In this document: piece after piece, positions 48,665 through 61,347 of the stretch | Layout of the letters: each line of letters begins with the position of its first letter | Numbering within the stretch: the stretch's first letter is position 1 | Assembly (NCBI GenBank): GCA_963920765.1 | Contig: OY987242.1 | Span: 40,165,264 to 40,229,263 of the forward strand | Length of the DNA stretch: 64,000 bases | DNA from: Ulota crispa | Taxonomy: Eukaryota; Streptophyta; Bryopsida; Orthotrichales; Orthotrichaceae | Direction: 5' to 3' | Notes under the pieces: model-generated | Told to the model about the DNA's origin: nothing | Database searches by the model: none | The model's input: only the letters and a program-made list of their open reading frames with translations | Translations under genes and position numbers: made by a program

Positions 48665-48804
48665 TAAGACCATCCCCAATGTATCCGTAACACAGCACCG
48701 GAAAACCCAGCTTGACATATTAACAGCCCTCAGAATCTGTTACGCTGTTAATATGTCATGCTGGGTTTCCCGTGCTGTGTTACGGATACATTGGGATGTC
48801 CTAA
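48665..48804. mobile_element. Tourist-like hairpin MITE with TAA target duplication, 140 bp
   Basis: TAA at 48665-48667 and 48802-48804 flank ends GACCATCCCCAATGTATCCG and, inverted, GGACATCCCAATGTATCCG. The arms (about 60 bp each) are nearly perfect inverted copies (CAGCACCGGAAAACCCAGC / GCTGGGTTTCCCGTGCTG). It lies 395 bp downstream of the AOC stop codon and could fall in its 3' untranslated region. Confidence 0.88.
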
Positions 48805-49623
48805 GTCACTCTTGTACCAGCTCATTATCTTTAATGATGAATTTGAACCGGTGTGGCATTTCTAATGTCATAAAATAGCTGGTTTTAGAGCTACAAAATT
48901 ATAAGATCGTTGCATTTGCATCATTGACAAGACGTGAATCAGCACTTCACTAGTGTGGCAGAGGATCTTCGCAACATTTGGTTGAATTTGATATTGAAAA
49001 ATGTGCACATTGCACAAGGTCACTTGAAAAGAAAATAGAGTTGAGGGTTTGAAACAAAGTAGGGTTTAATTATCGTTGGATAAACGTGTCCTAAAGTTAG
49101 GTAGGTGCTGTAATGATTTTACACAACATGCAAATAAGCTGCAAGTAGCGTCTTGTTATTTACACAACATGGCACTTTCTCTCTTAGAATACAAGAGAGA
49201 TTTTGTGGTAGCAGCCTTTTCCCAACTTGAATGCCTAAACCTAAGAAAAATTAATGCAACATGATAACTTTCTTTTTGAAAAATGGTCTGCGGATTGCAG
49301 GAAGAAACAACTGATTTGGATAAAAAAAAACTACGGTTCCAGAGGTGTTTCAAACGCGCGGGACCCAAGGACAACAGAGAATGAAATTCCTATGGGCACT
49401 TCCAGCAGTAAATAAGAATTGAAGCAGTTTAGGCGCATTGCAAGTGGGCAAGGGTGTGATTTGATAGCAAAATCTATAGTTTTCTTTCTTTGAAGGGAGG
49501 AGTTTGTAGGCTCTCTCTGTATTCAAGTGGAATATTTAGTTCCTTTTCAACCTCAATGCCCACCTTGCTGCGAAGGTGTTTCCAAATTTATTCCATTCCA
49601 TACTGGTTACTCTGCTACAAAGG
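48805..49623. other. Intergenic DNA
   Basis: No gene or repeat recognised. Confidence 0.5.
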
Positions 49624-50533
49624 TTAACCCCTAAAGGACTGAGCCATTCTTTCAGTGAAAATCGCTCTGCCACTTTTGGGGGGTTAGTAAGAAGGTAACT
49701 TTTTTTGAAAATTTGGGAAATTCAACCATAGGATCTTGCCTTAGATTGGATTAGGTACTTGTGGAAAAAAAATCAGGTCATTCCGGATGGATATGAGTGA
49801 GATATTTACATTTAAAGTGAAAAGAAAAGTTTTTTTCATGCTACCGCAAAATTTGAGAAGCCTTTGACCATTCTTACATGAAAATAATTGCTCTACTCAA
49901 CTTTGCGCTTTATTTTTCCCATGTAGGAGATCAAGTTAGCTATGTGTGGGAGAATTTTCAAATCAATTGGAACTACACAACACATAGGAAAAATCAGTAA
50001 ATAAAAAGTAGAGAATGAGTCAAATCACTAAATTGTTAAGAATTTAATTATTAAAATGAAAAATGCAAATCCCAACGGTCATAATGTTGTGATAAACAAT
50101 CTACATCCTTTGGTTTTGTTTTTTTTTCCAAAATAATAAAAATTAAGTAAAATAAAGGACTTCAAAGTTTATTTTAGAGTAGAGAATCCATAACTGCCCG
50201 CAAACAAAAATTCCTCATAACTTTCATGTCATTGATTGAAATTGAATGATTCAAAACTTCTCACCTATAAAAAAATCTAAAGAACCAATTTCAATTTTTA
50301 ATTGGTAAAAAAATTAATTTATAAAAACGTTTTGGGCTGCCCAAGCGGGCAGTCCTCCCTTACTTTTCAGATTTTCATGCATAACTTCTTCAATAATTGT
50401 TGGAATGAGGAAAAAATTAGATGCCGACGTAGATCTTTTAATTCTGCACCTTAATCACACAGAAAATCACAAAAAGGTACATGCCCGAACTCCCACCTGT
50501 CCCCCGAAGGGACCACAGTCCTTTAGGGGTTAA
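49624..50533 (+). mobile_element. TTAA-flanked element, family A, copy 2 (910 bp)
   Basis: The ends are TTAA-CCCCTAAAGGACTGAGCC and CAGTCCTTTAGGGG-TTAA. It is collinear with 17855-18789 over most of its length, with many substitutions and small indels, and therefore is not a recent duplicate. It is non-coding. Confidence 0.85.
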
Positions 50534-51071
50534 AAAGGACAAATTTGACCTGGTTTTCTTTCGGTCGAAAATGTGTCCCTTGTGACATTCTACCACAATC
50601 CACTTGGTGGTAGTCAACATTCTCAGTGGAACGACGATGATCGGCCTACAGAACTTTAACTGTAATAAGCGGGTACGCTGAACTGATCAACAATGCATGA
50701 AATCCACAAACAAGAAGCGGTAAATTCTCAATTGAACAACGCACAAATCGCAGTAAAGCTTCACAAGAAGAGGCGAGGCATTGAGGTGTTAATTAACAAG
50801 AAACTACTCAGTCAACTTTCATCATAGCTCCAAGTTTTTCTTTTGTGAATCCTCATAAAAATTCACAGTAAGAATCTCATTCAAGTGCCTGAATTAAGGG
50901 TAACAAAGCTGACTCTTTGATTAAAGTGTGTGGCCGGAATGAGCCGTATATTCTAGCAACTACTAGTCCTGATGAATTGTCTGATAACTCCTTTCAAGCC
51001 GTAAAATGCGTGCAAAACCCCTTAAAAAACTTAACGCACTAACGAGAAATAATTTAGACCTACACCTACAT
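50534..51071. other. Region 3' of CPN60
   Basis: This is probably the CPN60 3' untranslated region and short intergenic DNA. Nothing else is recognised. Confidence 0.5.
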
Positions 51072-54000
51072 CTAGTACATGCCTCCCATGCCTCCCATAC
51101 CTCCCATTCCAGCCATCATTTCCTTCTCATCAGCTTGTTTGGAATCGGCAATTACGGCTTCGGTTGTTGTCATAAGTGATGAAACACTACACACAAATAG
51201 AAAAAGGAAACAAAATCAGCATACTTGTATACAGATCGGATATTAATAGGCTTAGACGACAATCCTCTGTATCGAAGAAAAAACCAAGCTCAAAATTGGG
51301 GTCTCAACGAATCAGATGCATTTAAAGCAAAACCCGAAGGGAGTACCTGGCAGCATCAACAAGAGCTGTTCTGATAACCTTCACTGGGTCGATAATTCCT
51401 GCTTTCACCATGTCGACATACTCAGCTGCACACATGAAGTAGCTCGTTAATATCAACTATTGTGAACCATGTAAGCTCAAAGGTAGATGCTTAAAAGACA
51501 TTTCTACTAACAGGAAAATCATAAGAAACCACCGTTTGTTTCAAATGCACACAAATTAGGTTTCAAAAGATATGAAAGAAAAAGCTAACTGAGGGTGACC
51601 AACCTTTAGCAGCATCATAACCGATGTTCAGGTTAGTTTGTTCCAAAAGCTTTCCAACCACCACAGCTCCCTCAACTCCAGCGTTTTGAGCAATAGTATA
51701 GGCAGGCGTCTACAAAAAAGCTTAATATTTTTACCAAGTCTTTCAAAATGGCAGAAAGTGACACAAACTAGTGCAAGCATAAACGTCTCTACTCTCGAGT
51801 CCTCTTTGGGATCCATTTTCAACACCTAGCGAAAAAAACCTCAATAGATATTGTTTAGCGCAGGCTTAATGAACAGTCAGGACCAATGAATTAAAAAGAC
51901 ATAACAGTACTGTGTTTCTCAAGGTTCAGTCCCTCAATCTGAATATTAAGTCGTACCTTCAGAGCATTCTGAATGATTTGTACTCCGATCTTTTGGTCAA
52001 AGTTTGCAGTTTGAAGCTTATCAAGCTCCCGAGAAGCATACAAGAGAGCGACACCTCCACCTGGTTCAACAAAGTGAATAACACATTAATTATTATAAAA
52101 CAAACAAAGCTATAAATAAGGCAGTTTCGGAAAATCAGCTAGACATACATTAGCCCTGGAGCACCCCTTCATTGTGTAAACATATTCATTGAAACCAAAC
52201 TGGAATGATTCACACAGTACGCTTGTTAGGAAAGTGACAAACGCACCAGGTACAATTCCCTCCTCAACAGCAGCCTTCGTGGCATTCAGTGCGTCAGTAA
52301 CACGATCCTTCTTCTCGTTCACCTCAACTTCGCTTGCTCCTCCAATCTGAAAGAACATAAATAAAACATCATTTCCCAATCTAAAATAAGAGTATACACA
52401 CAAAACTCCGCACAGCACAATCAATAAATTGCGCACTATAAACCAAAATAATTATAAAAAATCAATTAGTTAGTATACCTTGAGCACAGCAACGCCTCCT
52501 GATAATTTAGCCAATCTCTCTTGCAATTTCTCCTTGTCATATTCAGAGGTGGCATTGTTGACAGCCTCTCGAATCTGTATGGGAACAATATTTTCTAGTT
52601 CAGAGTCTGATGAACAACAAGTGCAATTCGTATAAAGGTTGAGGCAAGAATTCACCAAGAGCTCAAGCAAGCCACATGTAGAATAATATTGAAGAGCCCA
52701 CAAATGTAACAAGAAAACAGTACAAAATTGGACATCTTCCACTGGGAGATACTTAAAATAGGGTTACAACAAAGATAATACCTGTTCAGTTCGGTCTTCA
52801 ATTATAGTCTTGTCACCCCCGCCATCCAAGATGATGGTGTCGTCTTTTGATATTGTAACCTGTTGGGCAAAACATGTCGTCAGTTTTGTACCTACGCCAG
52901 ATAAAAACCAACAAGTAGTTCTCACTGGAGAGATGTGACTTCGGGTAAGTTAAGCGCAAGAACAAACATGCATGAAAATCTTCAACCAATACCACATAAC
53001 TAAGCAGCTTATTTCGCAATAATAACCAACCTTTTTACAAGATCCAAGCATTTCAACCGTAACCTTCTCAAGTTTGAACCCAAGATCCTCACTGATGAGC
53101 TGCAAACATCCTTCCAAATTTTAGTAATACTATAAACAATGGACACATAAAATCCAAATTATTTATAGAAAAATCCTAATAAACATAGCTGATGAGACTT
53201 CCTTATCAATCAGAAAGTCTTTATAAAACCTCTCCTTCAGTGATCACAAATAGTGAGACAAACCAAATGAGGTCCTACCTGACCACCAGTAAGCACAGCA
53301 AGATCCTGCATAAGTGCTTTCCTATTGTCACCAAAACCAGGTGCTTTGATAGCACAAACCTGCATTCACAGAAATTTAACACTTCATATATCAACCTATT
53401 TTGCAGAACTTCTATAAAACACGCATACAAAAGGGGAACACGTGAGATTAGAATTGGACTGGCATAAAAAAAAGCACTTATTTGAAATGAATCCATGATG
53501 TAATAGTTTGAAAGGACTACCGAACAGTCACAAGCAATGTCTTCACATCCCAACACACGTGAACGCAAAGGAACATCACGTGCATACCTTCACACCTCCT
53601 CTAAGCTTGTTGACAATTAGCGTAGCTAGAGCTTCACTCTCCACATCTTCAGCAATGATCAACAATGGCCTTTGATCCTGACAGACAAAAAAAACTTGCA
53701 TAAGCATCACCAAGTAAAAAATAATCGTAAGCTTGGAAGTGCTGAATAAATAAAATGTGCCTCCATATAAATCATAAAAATTAATATTGGAAAAGAGTCT
53801 AACTCAGTCTAAAGAAAGAAACTAGATATAAACGTATAAATCAATGACTTACCCTCACAACAAGCTCAAGCACTGGAAGAATTGCTTGAAGACTGTTAAT
53901 CTTTTTCTCGTGAATCAAAACAACAGCGTTTTCCAACTCCTGCATAATTCATAATCACACCAATCGCCATCAATTCCAATCAAGAGTAGGCTCCTCTAAA

Positions 54001-57000
54001 AACAAGCTTAAATAAGACTAGGCACATAATTACAACAGAAGCAAAGGCACTCAAACGAAGAAAGAATAATACTAGAACGAATGCCGAGACTCTACCAACA
54101 TCCAATGAGTTTGATCAGATATTCACCACTTTCTGAGTCTTTGCATTGGTAATGAAGTAGGGAGAAATGTATCCCCTATCAAGCTTCATGCCCTCAACCA
54201 CCTCTAGCTCATTGAAAAGAGTTTTTCCATCCTACAAGACAAGCATAGCCTCTTCTCAGTCATTAGATAGTCCATGCAATAATTGAATTGGCATTCATGA
54301 TTGTAAAAACATTAAAGACACTAAAATACACAACTTTGAGCATTATTTAATAAATGAAAAATACACGAACATACATATATCTACTTACCGAGACAGTGAT
54401 AACACCCTCCTTGCCAACCTTCGCCATAGCACGAGCTAGCAAGTCACCGATTTCACGATCTCCGTTTGCAGAGATCGTTCCCACCTAATCAGAAGGCAAG
54501 TAGTGGTGAGACACGAATGAAATGAGCACTTCACGTGTGCGGCTTTCCTTAATGGCAAGGAATATAATCAAGATGAAAATTCTTAATATCGGAACTTGCA
54601 AGTTTAAAAGCCCTAAACCAAGAGTATTTACCTCTGTGACGGTGAAGTTGCTTTCTATGAGTGGCATGCTTGGAGCGGTCTACCTAAACTCTAATACTAT
54701 GAGTGGCACCGTTCAACGGGTGCATTATGAGTTCTATAGTAGTTTTCTGGTGACCAAAAATCTTAGGGTTTAACATAGATCACAAAACCGTGTCTAGAGC
54801 CAAAAGAAAGCTCACCTGTGCAATCTCCTCGGATGTGCTGATCATCTTGGCTTGGCTCTTGAGATGAGCCACAACAGAATCTACAGCAAGGTTGATACCT
54901 CTGCGCAAGTCCATGGCGTTCATTCCGGCTGCTACAGACTTGCAACCCTCGGCGAAGATTGCTCGAGTGAGCACTGTTGCAGCAGTTGTTCCTACAAAAA
55001 CCAACAGCTCACGTCCGAAAGGTTGATAGAAACGCGAAGGATTCTTGTTGTATTTTTATTCCATAAAGAACCGAGGATTCAGAGTTTGAAAATGAACAAT
55101 TCGATTGATTGATTTAAGAAAAATATAAATCAGATGAAGCCGGGTTTATATCACCAAAATTTGTGACGAAAAGCGGGCATAAGAACGGCTTCAAATGACC
55201 TACTCAAGAATGCCAGAAAACTATGAAGCCTACTTTGGCACTCTTGATCCTTTAAAACTGATTTTCCTAGAGACTTGAAAGGACTGAAGACGGTAGCTCC
55301 CAAAACTTCCAACCAGATTGACATGTCCTAGGTTATCTGAGACGGAGCATTTACCATCGCCAGCAACATCATTCGTGGAATTAGCAACCGATTTCACAAG
55401 TGATGCTCCCACATTCTTAAGCCTGTCCTTGAACTCGATGCTTTTGGCTACAGTAACACCATCCTTCGTTACTTTAGGAGAGCCATAAGATTGCTCAATG
55501 ACGACGGTTCGGCCCTGTAGAAAAAAGAAAGAAGGAATCCTTAGCACTAGCATATTTAGCAGCAAACGCATCCTACTATTACTTCAGAAGACATCATTGT
55601 TCTGAATGTGAACAAACTACCAAATATCATAGTACGAGGGACCTGTTATTCGTTGTGAACCCTGTCGTCAACGATGTCAAAGCTAACCCAAGCCCGCAAA
55701 TAGAATGCCCAGAACATAAACCAACTATGGCACTAATGTCTCTGAGTGTAAAACAAAGAATATGTTACCTTGGGCCCCATCGTCACTTGAACGGCATCTG
55801 CAAGTTGCTCCACGCCTTGGAGCATAAGAGCACGAGCCTCAACTCCAAACCTAATATCTTTTGCAGAAAAACTTCTAACCGACTGCAATTTACTGACATC
55901 CTGTAAGGTAGTGGATACTACAACCGTTAGGCACTTCGACCCGTTTCCTATACTGATCCCTGTTAGCAACAGCGACTTATCTATTCACACCACTTGGTTG
56001 AGCTACTAAGCAGGACTTTGCTAAATGTCTGTGGCCACTTATCTATATATAGAATAGGGTTTGCCAGCCCTCGCTTACGTCGGACTACAACCTCTCACTT
56101 TGAAATTTCATACAAGATTCAAACATCTAATAAAAAGTTGACCTAAAACAGATTTGGCTCTTGTCACAGATCAAAAGTGATCTCCCAGATATCACACCAC
56201 TACATTTAAGTCAAAATGTTAAAAAAGTGTCCTCTACCCTATTGCATAATCTTTTGGTCAGTCTCTTTGACTCAAAAACTTCAATTGATGGGGCTTCTTC
56301 TTTCCAAACTATACAAACTTCTGTAAAATCACCTTAAAGAAATATAATAAAAAGCTATACAGCTTTGAACTCACGACGGGGATCATTACTATTAACATTC
56401 ATTATGTGCTTCTACATTGCTGATTAAGCTGTAAAGATATCTTCAGACTGCATAGTCCATGAAAAATCCTAAAATTGATGGTTTTGAAAAACTTTACTTG
56501 CACAAGTGAGCGTCCCCTGCAAGACACACCAATTACAGAAAATACCACAAAATTAATTTTCGCAGCTAAAATGGTTGCAACAAAACCAGTGCCGCATACA
56601 TTCATACAGAAAGTCAGTCAGCTAGTGCATATGTCAAGTATACGTCCCCTTACACGGGTATACAAACCTAGTAGAATTAGGTCAAACTTCACGATCACCA
56701 TAGCAGAGGATCTACAACCCGTTTCAATGTGACCCAGAAACATGCCAAGGTAGATCAAGAAGATTACGAACCAAATAACACAAACAATTCCAACCACTGC
56801 CGCAAATGCCAAGTAAGCCTTGCTCAACATACGATTACAAACTCAGTAAAATTAGGTCAAATTTCACGATCGCCTTAGAATGGATCGACAACACATAATA
56901 GGTCGCTTCAAAGCGACCAGGAAGTATGGTCAAAGAAGATTACGAAATGCACAACACAATAACTCCCGATCACCAATGACCGCACACGCGCAGGGTCGAA

Positions 57001-57160
57001 ACAGAAACACCTTACAAAACAACACTCCAAATCGCGCCAAGAAACAATCAACAAACCACTTGGATGAAGAAAAAAAGAAATTTTGATTCTTGAAATATAA
57101 AGCGCAAGGAGAATCGCACCTGCTGACACGGGACGCCAATGCTGCCGCCGCACGATACAT
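51072..57160 (-). CDS. CPN60: Mitochondrial chaperonin CPN60 (HSP60, GroEL-type)
   Basis: It forms the ATP-driven folding chamber of the mitochondrial matrix with the CPN10 lid. I read 18 exons, all GT-AG: 57160-57120, 56516-56498, 55900-55769, 55514-55355, 54991-54816, 54484-54389, 54231-54127, 53939-53853, 53677-53588, 53359-53279, 53099-53031, 52859-52782, 52574-52479, 52346-52247, 52060-51957, 51709-51604, 51425-51347, 51186-51072. The sum is 1734 nt, or 577 residues, a normal length for plant CPN60. The N-terminus [18 protein letters not shown] is a basic, Ala/Ser-rich mitochondrial presequence, followed by [18 protein letters not shown]. The ATP-site motif [10 protein letters not shown], the apical domain ([19 protein letters not shown]) and the Gly-Gly-Met C-terminal tail ([12 protein letters not shown]) are intact. 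Exon 2 is a 19-nt microexon that is needed to keep frame. Telo-box motifs lie upstream. Confidence 0.95.
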
Positions 57161-57359
57161 GATTGGCGCCTAAAAACCTCCGGCGCTACAAACACTAACT
57201 TCTAAATCGTCCGCAACAAGAACCTGAAACAATGATCGCAGCAAGAAAGCGGCTGGAAGAATGGCAGAATGGCGGGACCAGCGAGTGGGGCGACGCGTTA
57301 AAACTTTGGTATGGAACAGTTAAGAATTGCTGCAGCTATGGCGAGAGTTCGTTTGCGTA

Positions 57360-57400
57360 GGATCCACGGGAGAGAAGGAAGGAAGGAAAGAAGAAAGGAA
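57360..57400. repeat. Purine-rich GGAA/GAAG tract in the CPN60 upstream region
   Basis: GAGAGAAGGAAGGAAGG and similar repeats run for about 40 bases; a short CT repeat follows near 57461-57474. Both lie 200-320 bp upstream of the CPN60 ATG and may be part of its leader or promoter. Confidence 0.7.
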
Positions 57401-57500
57401 GGGTGTGATAGCATCCAGAAGGCAGCGAAGGTGGAGTTTACTGCAATTCCCAAATGGGCTCCTCTCTCTCTCTCTGAAGCCAAGCCTCCCCCCGTCTGTT

Positions 57501-57516
57501 AAACCCTAAACCCTAA
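57501..57516 (-). promoter_or_regulatory. Double telo-box upstream of CPN60
   Basis: AAACCCTAAACCCTAA on the plus strand (TTAGGGTTTAGGGTTT on the CPN60 strand) lies about 340 bp upstream of the CPN60 start codon. Telo-boxes are known cis-elements of plant translation and growth-related genes; a role here is inference. Confidence 0.55.
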
Positions 57517-57521
57517 TCTTG

Positions 57522-58025
57522 GAAACTACAAATGTTTAGGGGTGCTTTTTCACGACTTTTGTTTCGTCACATGTCATAACTTATATGCAATTGCAAGGCG
57601 ACTGAAAAAAAATTGACGCCATCTAAAATTTGTTACTTTGAAAATGGTAATTAATTAATTATCATTTAAAAATGTCCAAACTGACATGTCCATATTGACT
57701 AAATGTGTCTAAATTAATAAAAAAAAGTCCGAATGAACAGGTCCAAATCCGCATAAAATGTCTAATTTGACATACTATAAATAAGCCCATATTTACAATA
57801 GAATAGAATTTATGATATAATGTGTAACTTCGGAGGGGCACGTCAAAAGCCATTTAACATATGGATGAGAAATAATATTCAAGTCCATAAAATATTTATG
57901 CAATAGTCTCTAGCTCTCTATCATTCATAAATGAAATTAAACTCAAAATGCTATCTTTTATCCAAAAGTAAAACTTTATACAGTTTTCCCTAAAATACAC
58001 AATACATGAACATGAAAGTTTAATG
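57522..58025. other. AT-rich intergenic DNA
   Basis: Nothing recognised. Confidence 0.5.
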
Positions 58026-58105
58026 TTAACCTTTAAATGTTAGCAATGATTAATCAAGTCACCGTTTGTTAGTGCATCGCAAGTTTTTGGACATTTAAGG
58101 GTTAA
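58026..58105. mobile_element. Tiny TTAA-flanked MITE, 80 bp
   Basis: The ends are TTAA-CCTTTAAATGTTAGC and ACATTTAAGGG-TTAA. It is the smallest member seen; its terminal repeats are about 11 bp with one offset. Confidence 0.55.
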
Positions 58106-59991
58106 CTTTGGATATCCTTAATAATTAGTAGATTGAAAATTCATCATTTGTTTTATGATATTCAAAAAAATTAATACATAGATGTGAAAGAATCATTTTT
58201 CAACCACCACCAAGAAATAACAAATATAGGTGATGTTAGAATGATAGCCATGTTCATATACTTATTTAAATGCATTTGAATTTACACACATCAAAGAAAA
58301 ATTCCTTTTCTACACGTAAAATAAATCTTAAATCTTGTAAACATTATGTGCTTTGATAATTTGTTTGTTAAAGACACCACACAAAAGGTGCATAGAGAAA
58401 TTGGTATGCAAAAAACTTTCCTATCCCATGTCCAAAATGTTTTATTTTAGTTTCTACAAATTCCACTTTAATTTCTTCTAAATATATGATTGTTTTACCA
58501 TCCTTTCCGTGGTTCTTTCCATCTTTCCAATGGCTTGTTAAGAGCACTTACTTATGCATATTCACAAAGATGGTCTCCTAGTTGATAGAGGGATGTTACA
58601 AAACTTTCCACCTTCTAAATTGCCTTTCAAATTTTATTGTAACAACAATATTGATTGAATATAGTAGGCAGCACTTACTCAAAATAAAAATTCCCTTCAA
58701 ATAATTGTCATGGAATTGTTTGCAAAATATTCCAACTTGTACAATTATTTGTTTATTTGAAAGCCCATATTATTTTTGTCTTTTGATATTGTTAGGGTTT
58801 TGAAATTAAGGTTTTGCTTGATTTTGCCTATCAAACAAGATGTGCAAATTAAAATGATCTCAAACAATTTTGCAATTACAACATTCAACAATAGTTACTA
58901 AGATTGTTGTATTATAATTTTGAAAAAACATCCTAGATAAGATTGTTTTCCCATAGAGTTACATGTGCCATTCATGATTCCAAATTCAAAAACCTAATTG
59001 TTATTTAAAACATGTTAAAAGTTATAGCTTAGAGAATACTAAAACAATTCATTGATTGAACGGCAAAGTTGCCCTATATGCTATTATTGTTTTTTATAAT
59101 TACCTCTTGCAAGTTGTGTGCTCTTAAGGAATATAGCTTACAACAATACATTAAAATTAATACATAATACTAATTTATTGTTACTATATATTAATTAAAT
59201 AAATTGTAGATATATTGATAAGATAAGCCAAGGGTTCTTGCACTTAAATTGTACTTATATAAATTCATATCTAATCAATTGAGAAGGCATAATCATTCAC
59301 AACAATATATAGTGAGTACCTAGCCATCACGCTAAATGTAATTTCACAAATAGGAAAGGCAATCTCATTGAATATAGAAGTATGTTGATGTTTTTGTAAT
59401 TGCAAGTCAAGTTAGTTTAATGTTGATAAAAACAAGCAACTGTGATGGTTGACTTATTAATCCTCTAGCATTGTAGCATTTAAAAAATATAAAGATAGCT
59501 TTGAATAATCTTTTCCAAAACTTATCTAAGTTTAAATAGTAACCATTACAAATGAAGTAAACATAACATATGTTAAGTCAAAATCTCAATTCACTATAAA
59601 CAATTATATGTGTTATGTAAACTTTTAAGCAATTTGGTTCATATCTTTATAATTTATTCTCTCAAAAATACTATTAAGCTTGTTTCATGTTCTTTCAAAT
59701 TGGAAATTTTCCAACATCAAGTTATTTCAAATGATTCAACAAATATACACATACACAGAAACTAAATGATCATACTACATTAAGTGTAAATAACTACTAT
59801 TCATTAAAGCTAGAATTCTTTTAAGACATCTCATTTTCAAAATTTAATTAGATACTTGCATTTTGGATAGTTTGACGGGATTTGAAGAGGGCCTTTTTAT
59901 CAAGGTTGTTACTCAATTTGCAAAAGTATTTGCATTTGAATCAACTTGGAAGCTTATCATGGAGATTGAAATGAAGAAGCATAAGAAAATA
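58106..59991. other. Very AT-rich intergenic DNA, about 1.9 kb
   Basis: No gene, repeat or structure recognised. Confidence 0.55.
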
Positions 59992-60375
59992 TTAACCCCT
60001 CAATGCCCAAGGGGACAAAAATTGTTTCCTCATTGCCCAAAAAATACCTTACAAACTGAGAAAAAAGTCTTTTTCATCCAATCATTTTTTAGAAGTGGTC
60101 ATGGAGATATGCTCCATCATGGAATGTCAAAAATAGCCTCATTGAATGTGCCTATATTTTTAAGAATTTCAATTTGTGAGAAGATTCACAAGCACAACGT
60201 TAGGTATCATGTTGCCCTTCTTGCAATTTTTGTGAGAGCAGCATGCACTATTGACTTTTGCACCTTTTAAGGACAAAATTATATTGTGTGAGCACATGCC
60301 ACACTATTGAAGTGCACAGTAACTAGGCAATCACCCAGACTAGCCACCAAGATTTGTCAAGCGTTCAAGGATTAA
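59992..60375. mobile_element. TTAA-flanked element, 384 bp
   Basis: The left end is TTAA-CCCCTCAATGCCCAAG and the right end GCGTTCAAGGA-TTAA. The terminal repeats are diverged. An ORF crosses the left boundary (59863-60270) but has no recognised domain. A further inverted-repeat element begins 14 bp to the right. Confidence 0.55.
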
Positions 60376-60388
60376 GGTCATTATACAA

Positions 60389-60675
60389 AGAGAAATTTTC
60401 ATGGATGCCCTTGCAGTTTGCCGTTTGCCATACTTTCATAGAGACCCTACTTTTTCAAAAATATCACAAATACCCTTGGACCAAAAAAAATTTAGGTTTT
60501 TTTTTTGTTGTGCATGTCACTTCCTTCTCCATGTGTGCACACATTACTTCTTTCTTGTTATGAATGCGCACGAAGGAAAAAGGGAAGTAATATACACAAC
60601 AATGTGATGTTTCTGAAAAAGCAGGGGTATCTTTGAAAATATTGCAAACTTCAGGGGTATCCATGAAATTTTCCC
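60389..60675. mobile_element. Inverted-repeat MITE, about 287 bp
   Basis: The left end AGAAATTTTCATGGATGCCC is followed by TTGCAGTTTGC; the right end reads inverted as GGGAAAATTTCATGGATACC followed by CCTGAAGTTTGC. Terminal repeats are about 30 bp with a few differences. Plant MITEs with this 'GGATACCCCTGAAGTTTGC' style of end are common, but I do not assign a superfamily. Confidence 0.65.
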
Positions 60676-61347
60676 TAAAATAAAATGGTGCATAAGGAAG
60701 CGTAATCTTTACATAGATATATAACCATAAAAACACAAACATAAATCACACTTGTTGAAACATGAGTGCGCAAGCTTACAATTCCTGTAAACCAAATTAT
60801 GTAAATGCACATAGCTTCATAACAAGGTCATACGTGTGCAAGCATGAGGAAGATTCACAAGTCTTGTGTTTAGAAACTAGGTCTAAACCCTCTCCTTGCA
60901 TTGACACCGGAAACAGCAAGTACGAATACAAAATCTGCGTACGCCTAAGAGGTCGTCGTATAGCAAGCCGGGCTTTCTTATCACACCTCTCTATGGCAAA
61001 AGGATGGTTTCCACTGGCTCTGGTAGTTATTTGCCCTAATGTTACCGAATGTACACAACTATGCATCATACTGTTGTTGCTACCAGGGCATAAAAAAAAG
61101 AGAGGCAATATTCCAAACCTAGAGGTTCCCTTGCAACTCATGACCAAACCAAAAGACTAAACCTGAAATTCCAGTTCTGTGCAAAAAATGGGCCAAAGTT
61201 TCGGCTTTAACAATACAAGAGCGTACAAAAAAAAAAACTGCAGAAAATATAGAAGAAAGAAAGGAAAAAGAAGGATTCCAATTACTGTTTGCTACAAGGA
61301 GACTTCAAAACCTAAAATTTCTGCATCTTGTAAAAATGCGACATCAT
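60676..61347. other. Intergenic DNA downstream of RPL31
   Basis: This is probably in part RPL31 3' untranslated sequence. ORFs on both strands at 60762-61160 overlap each other and have no recognisable domain. Confidence 0.45.

Noticed and set aside
51628-55969. Many short ORFs within the CPN60 region on both strands
   Set aside because: They are exons extended into introns, or antisense shadows, and are fully explained by the 18-exon model.
57501-57516. Interstitial telomere array
   Set aside because: Only two CCCTAAA units are present, which is a telo-box and not a telomeric tract.
60762-61160. Overlapping 132- and 116-residue frames on opposite strands
   Set aside because: They are mutually antisense with no recognised content; probably non-coding DNA 3' of RPL31.
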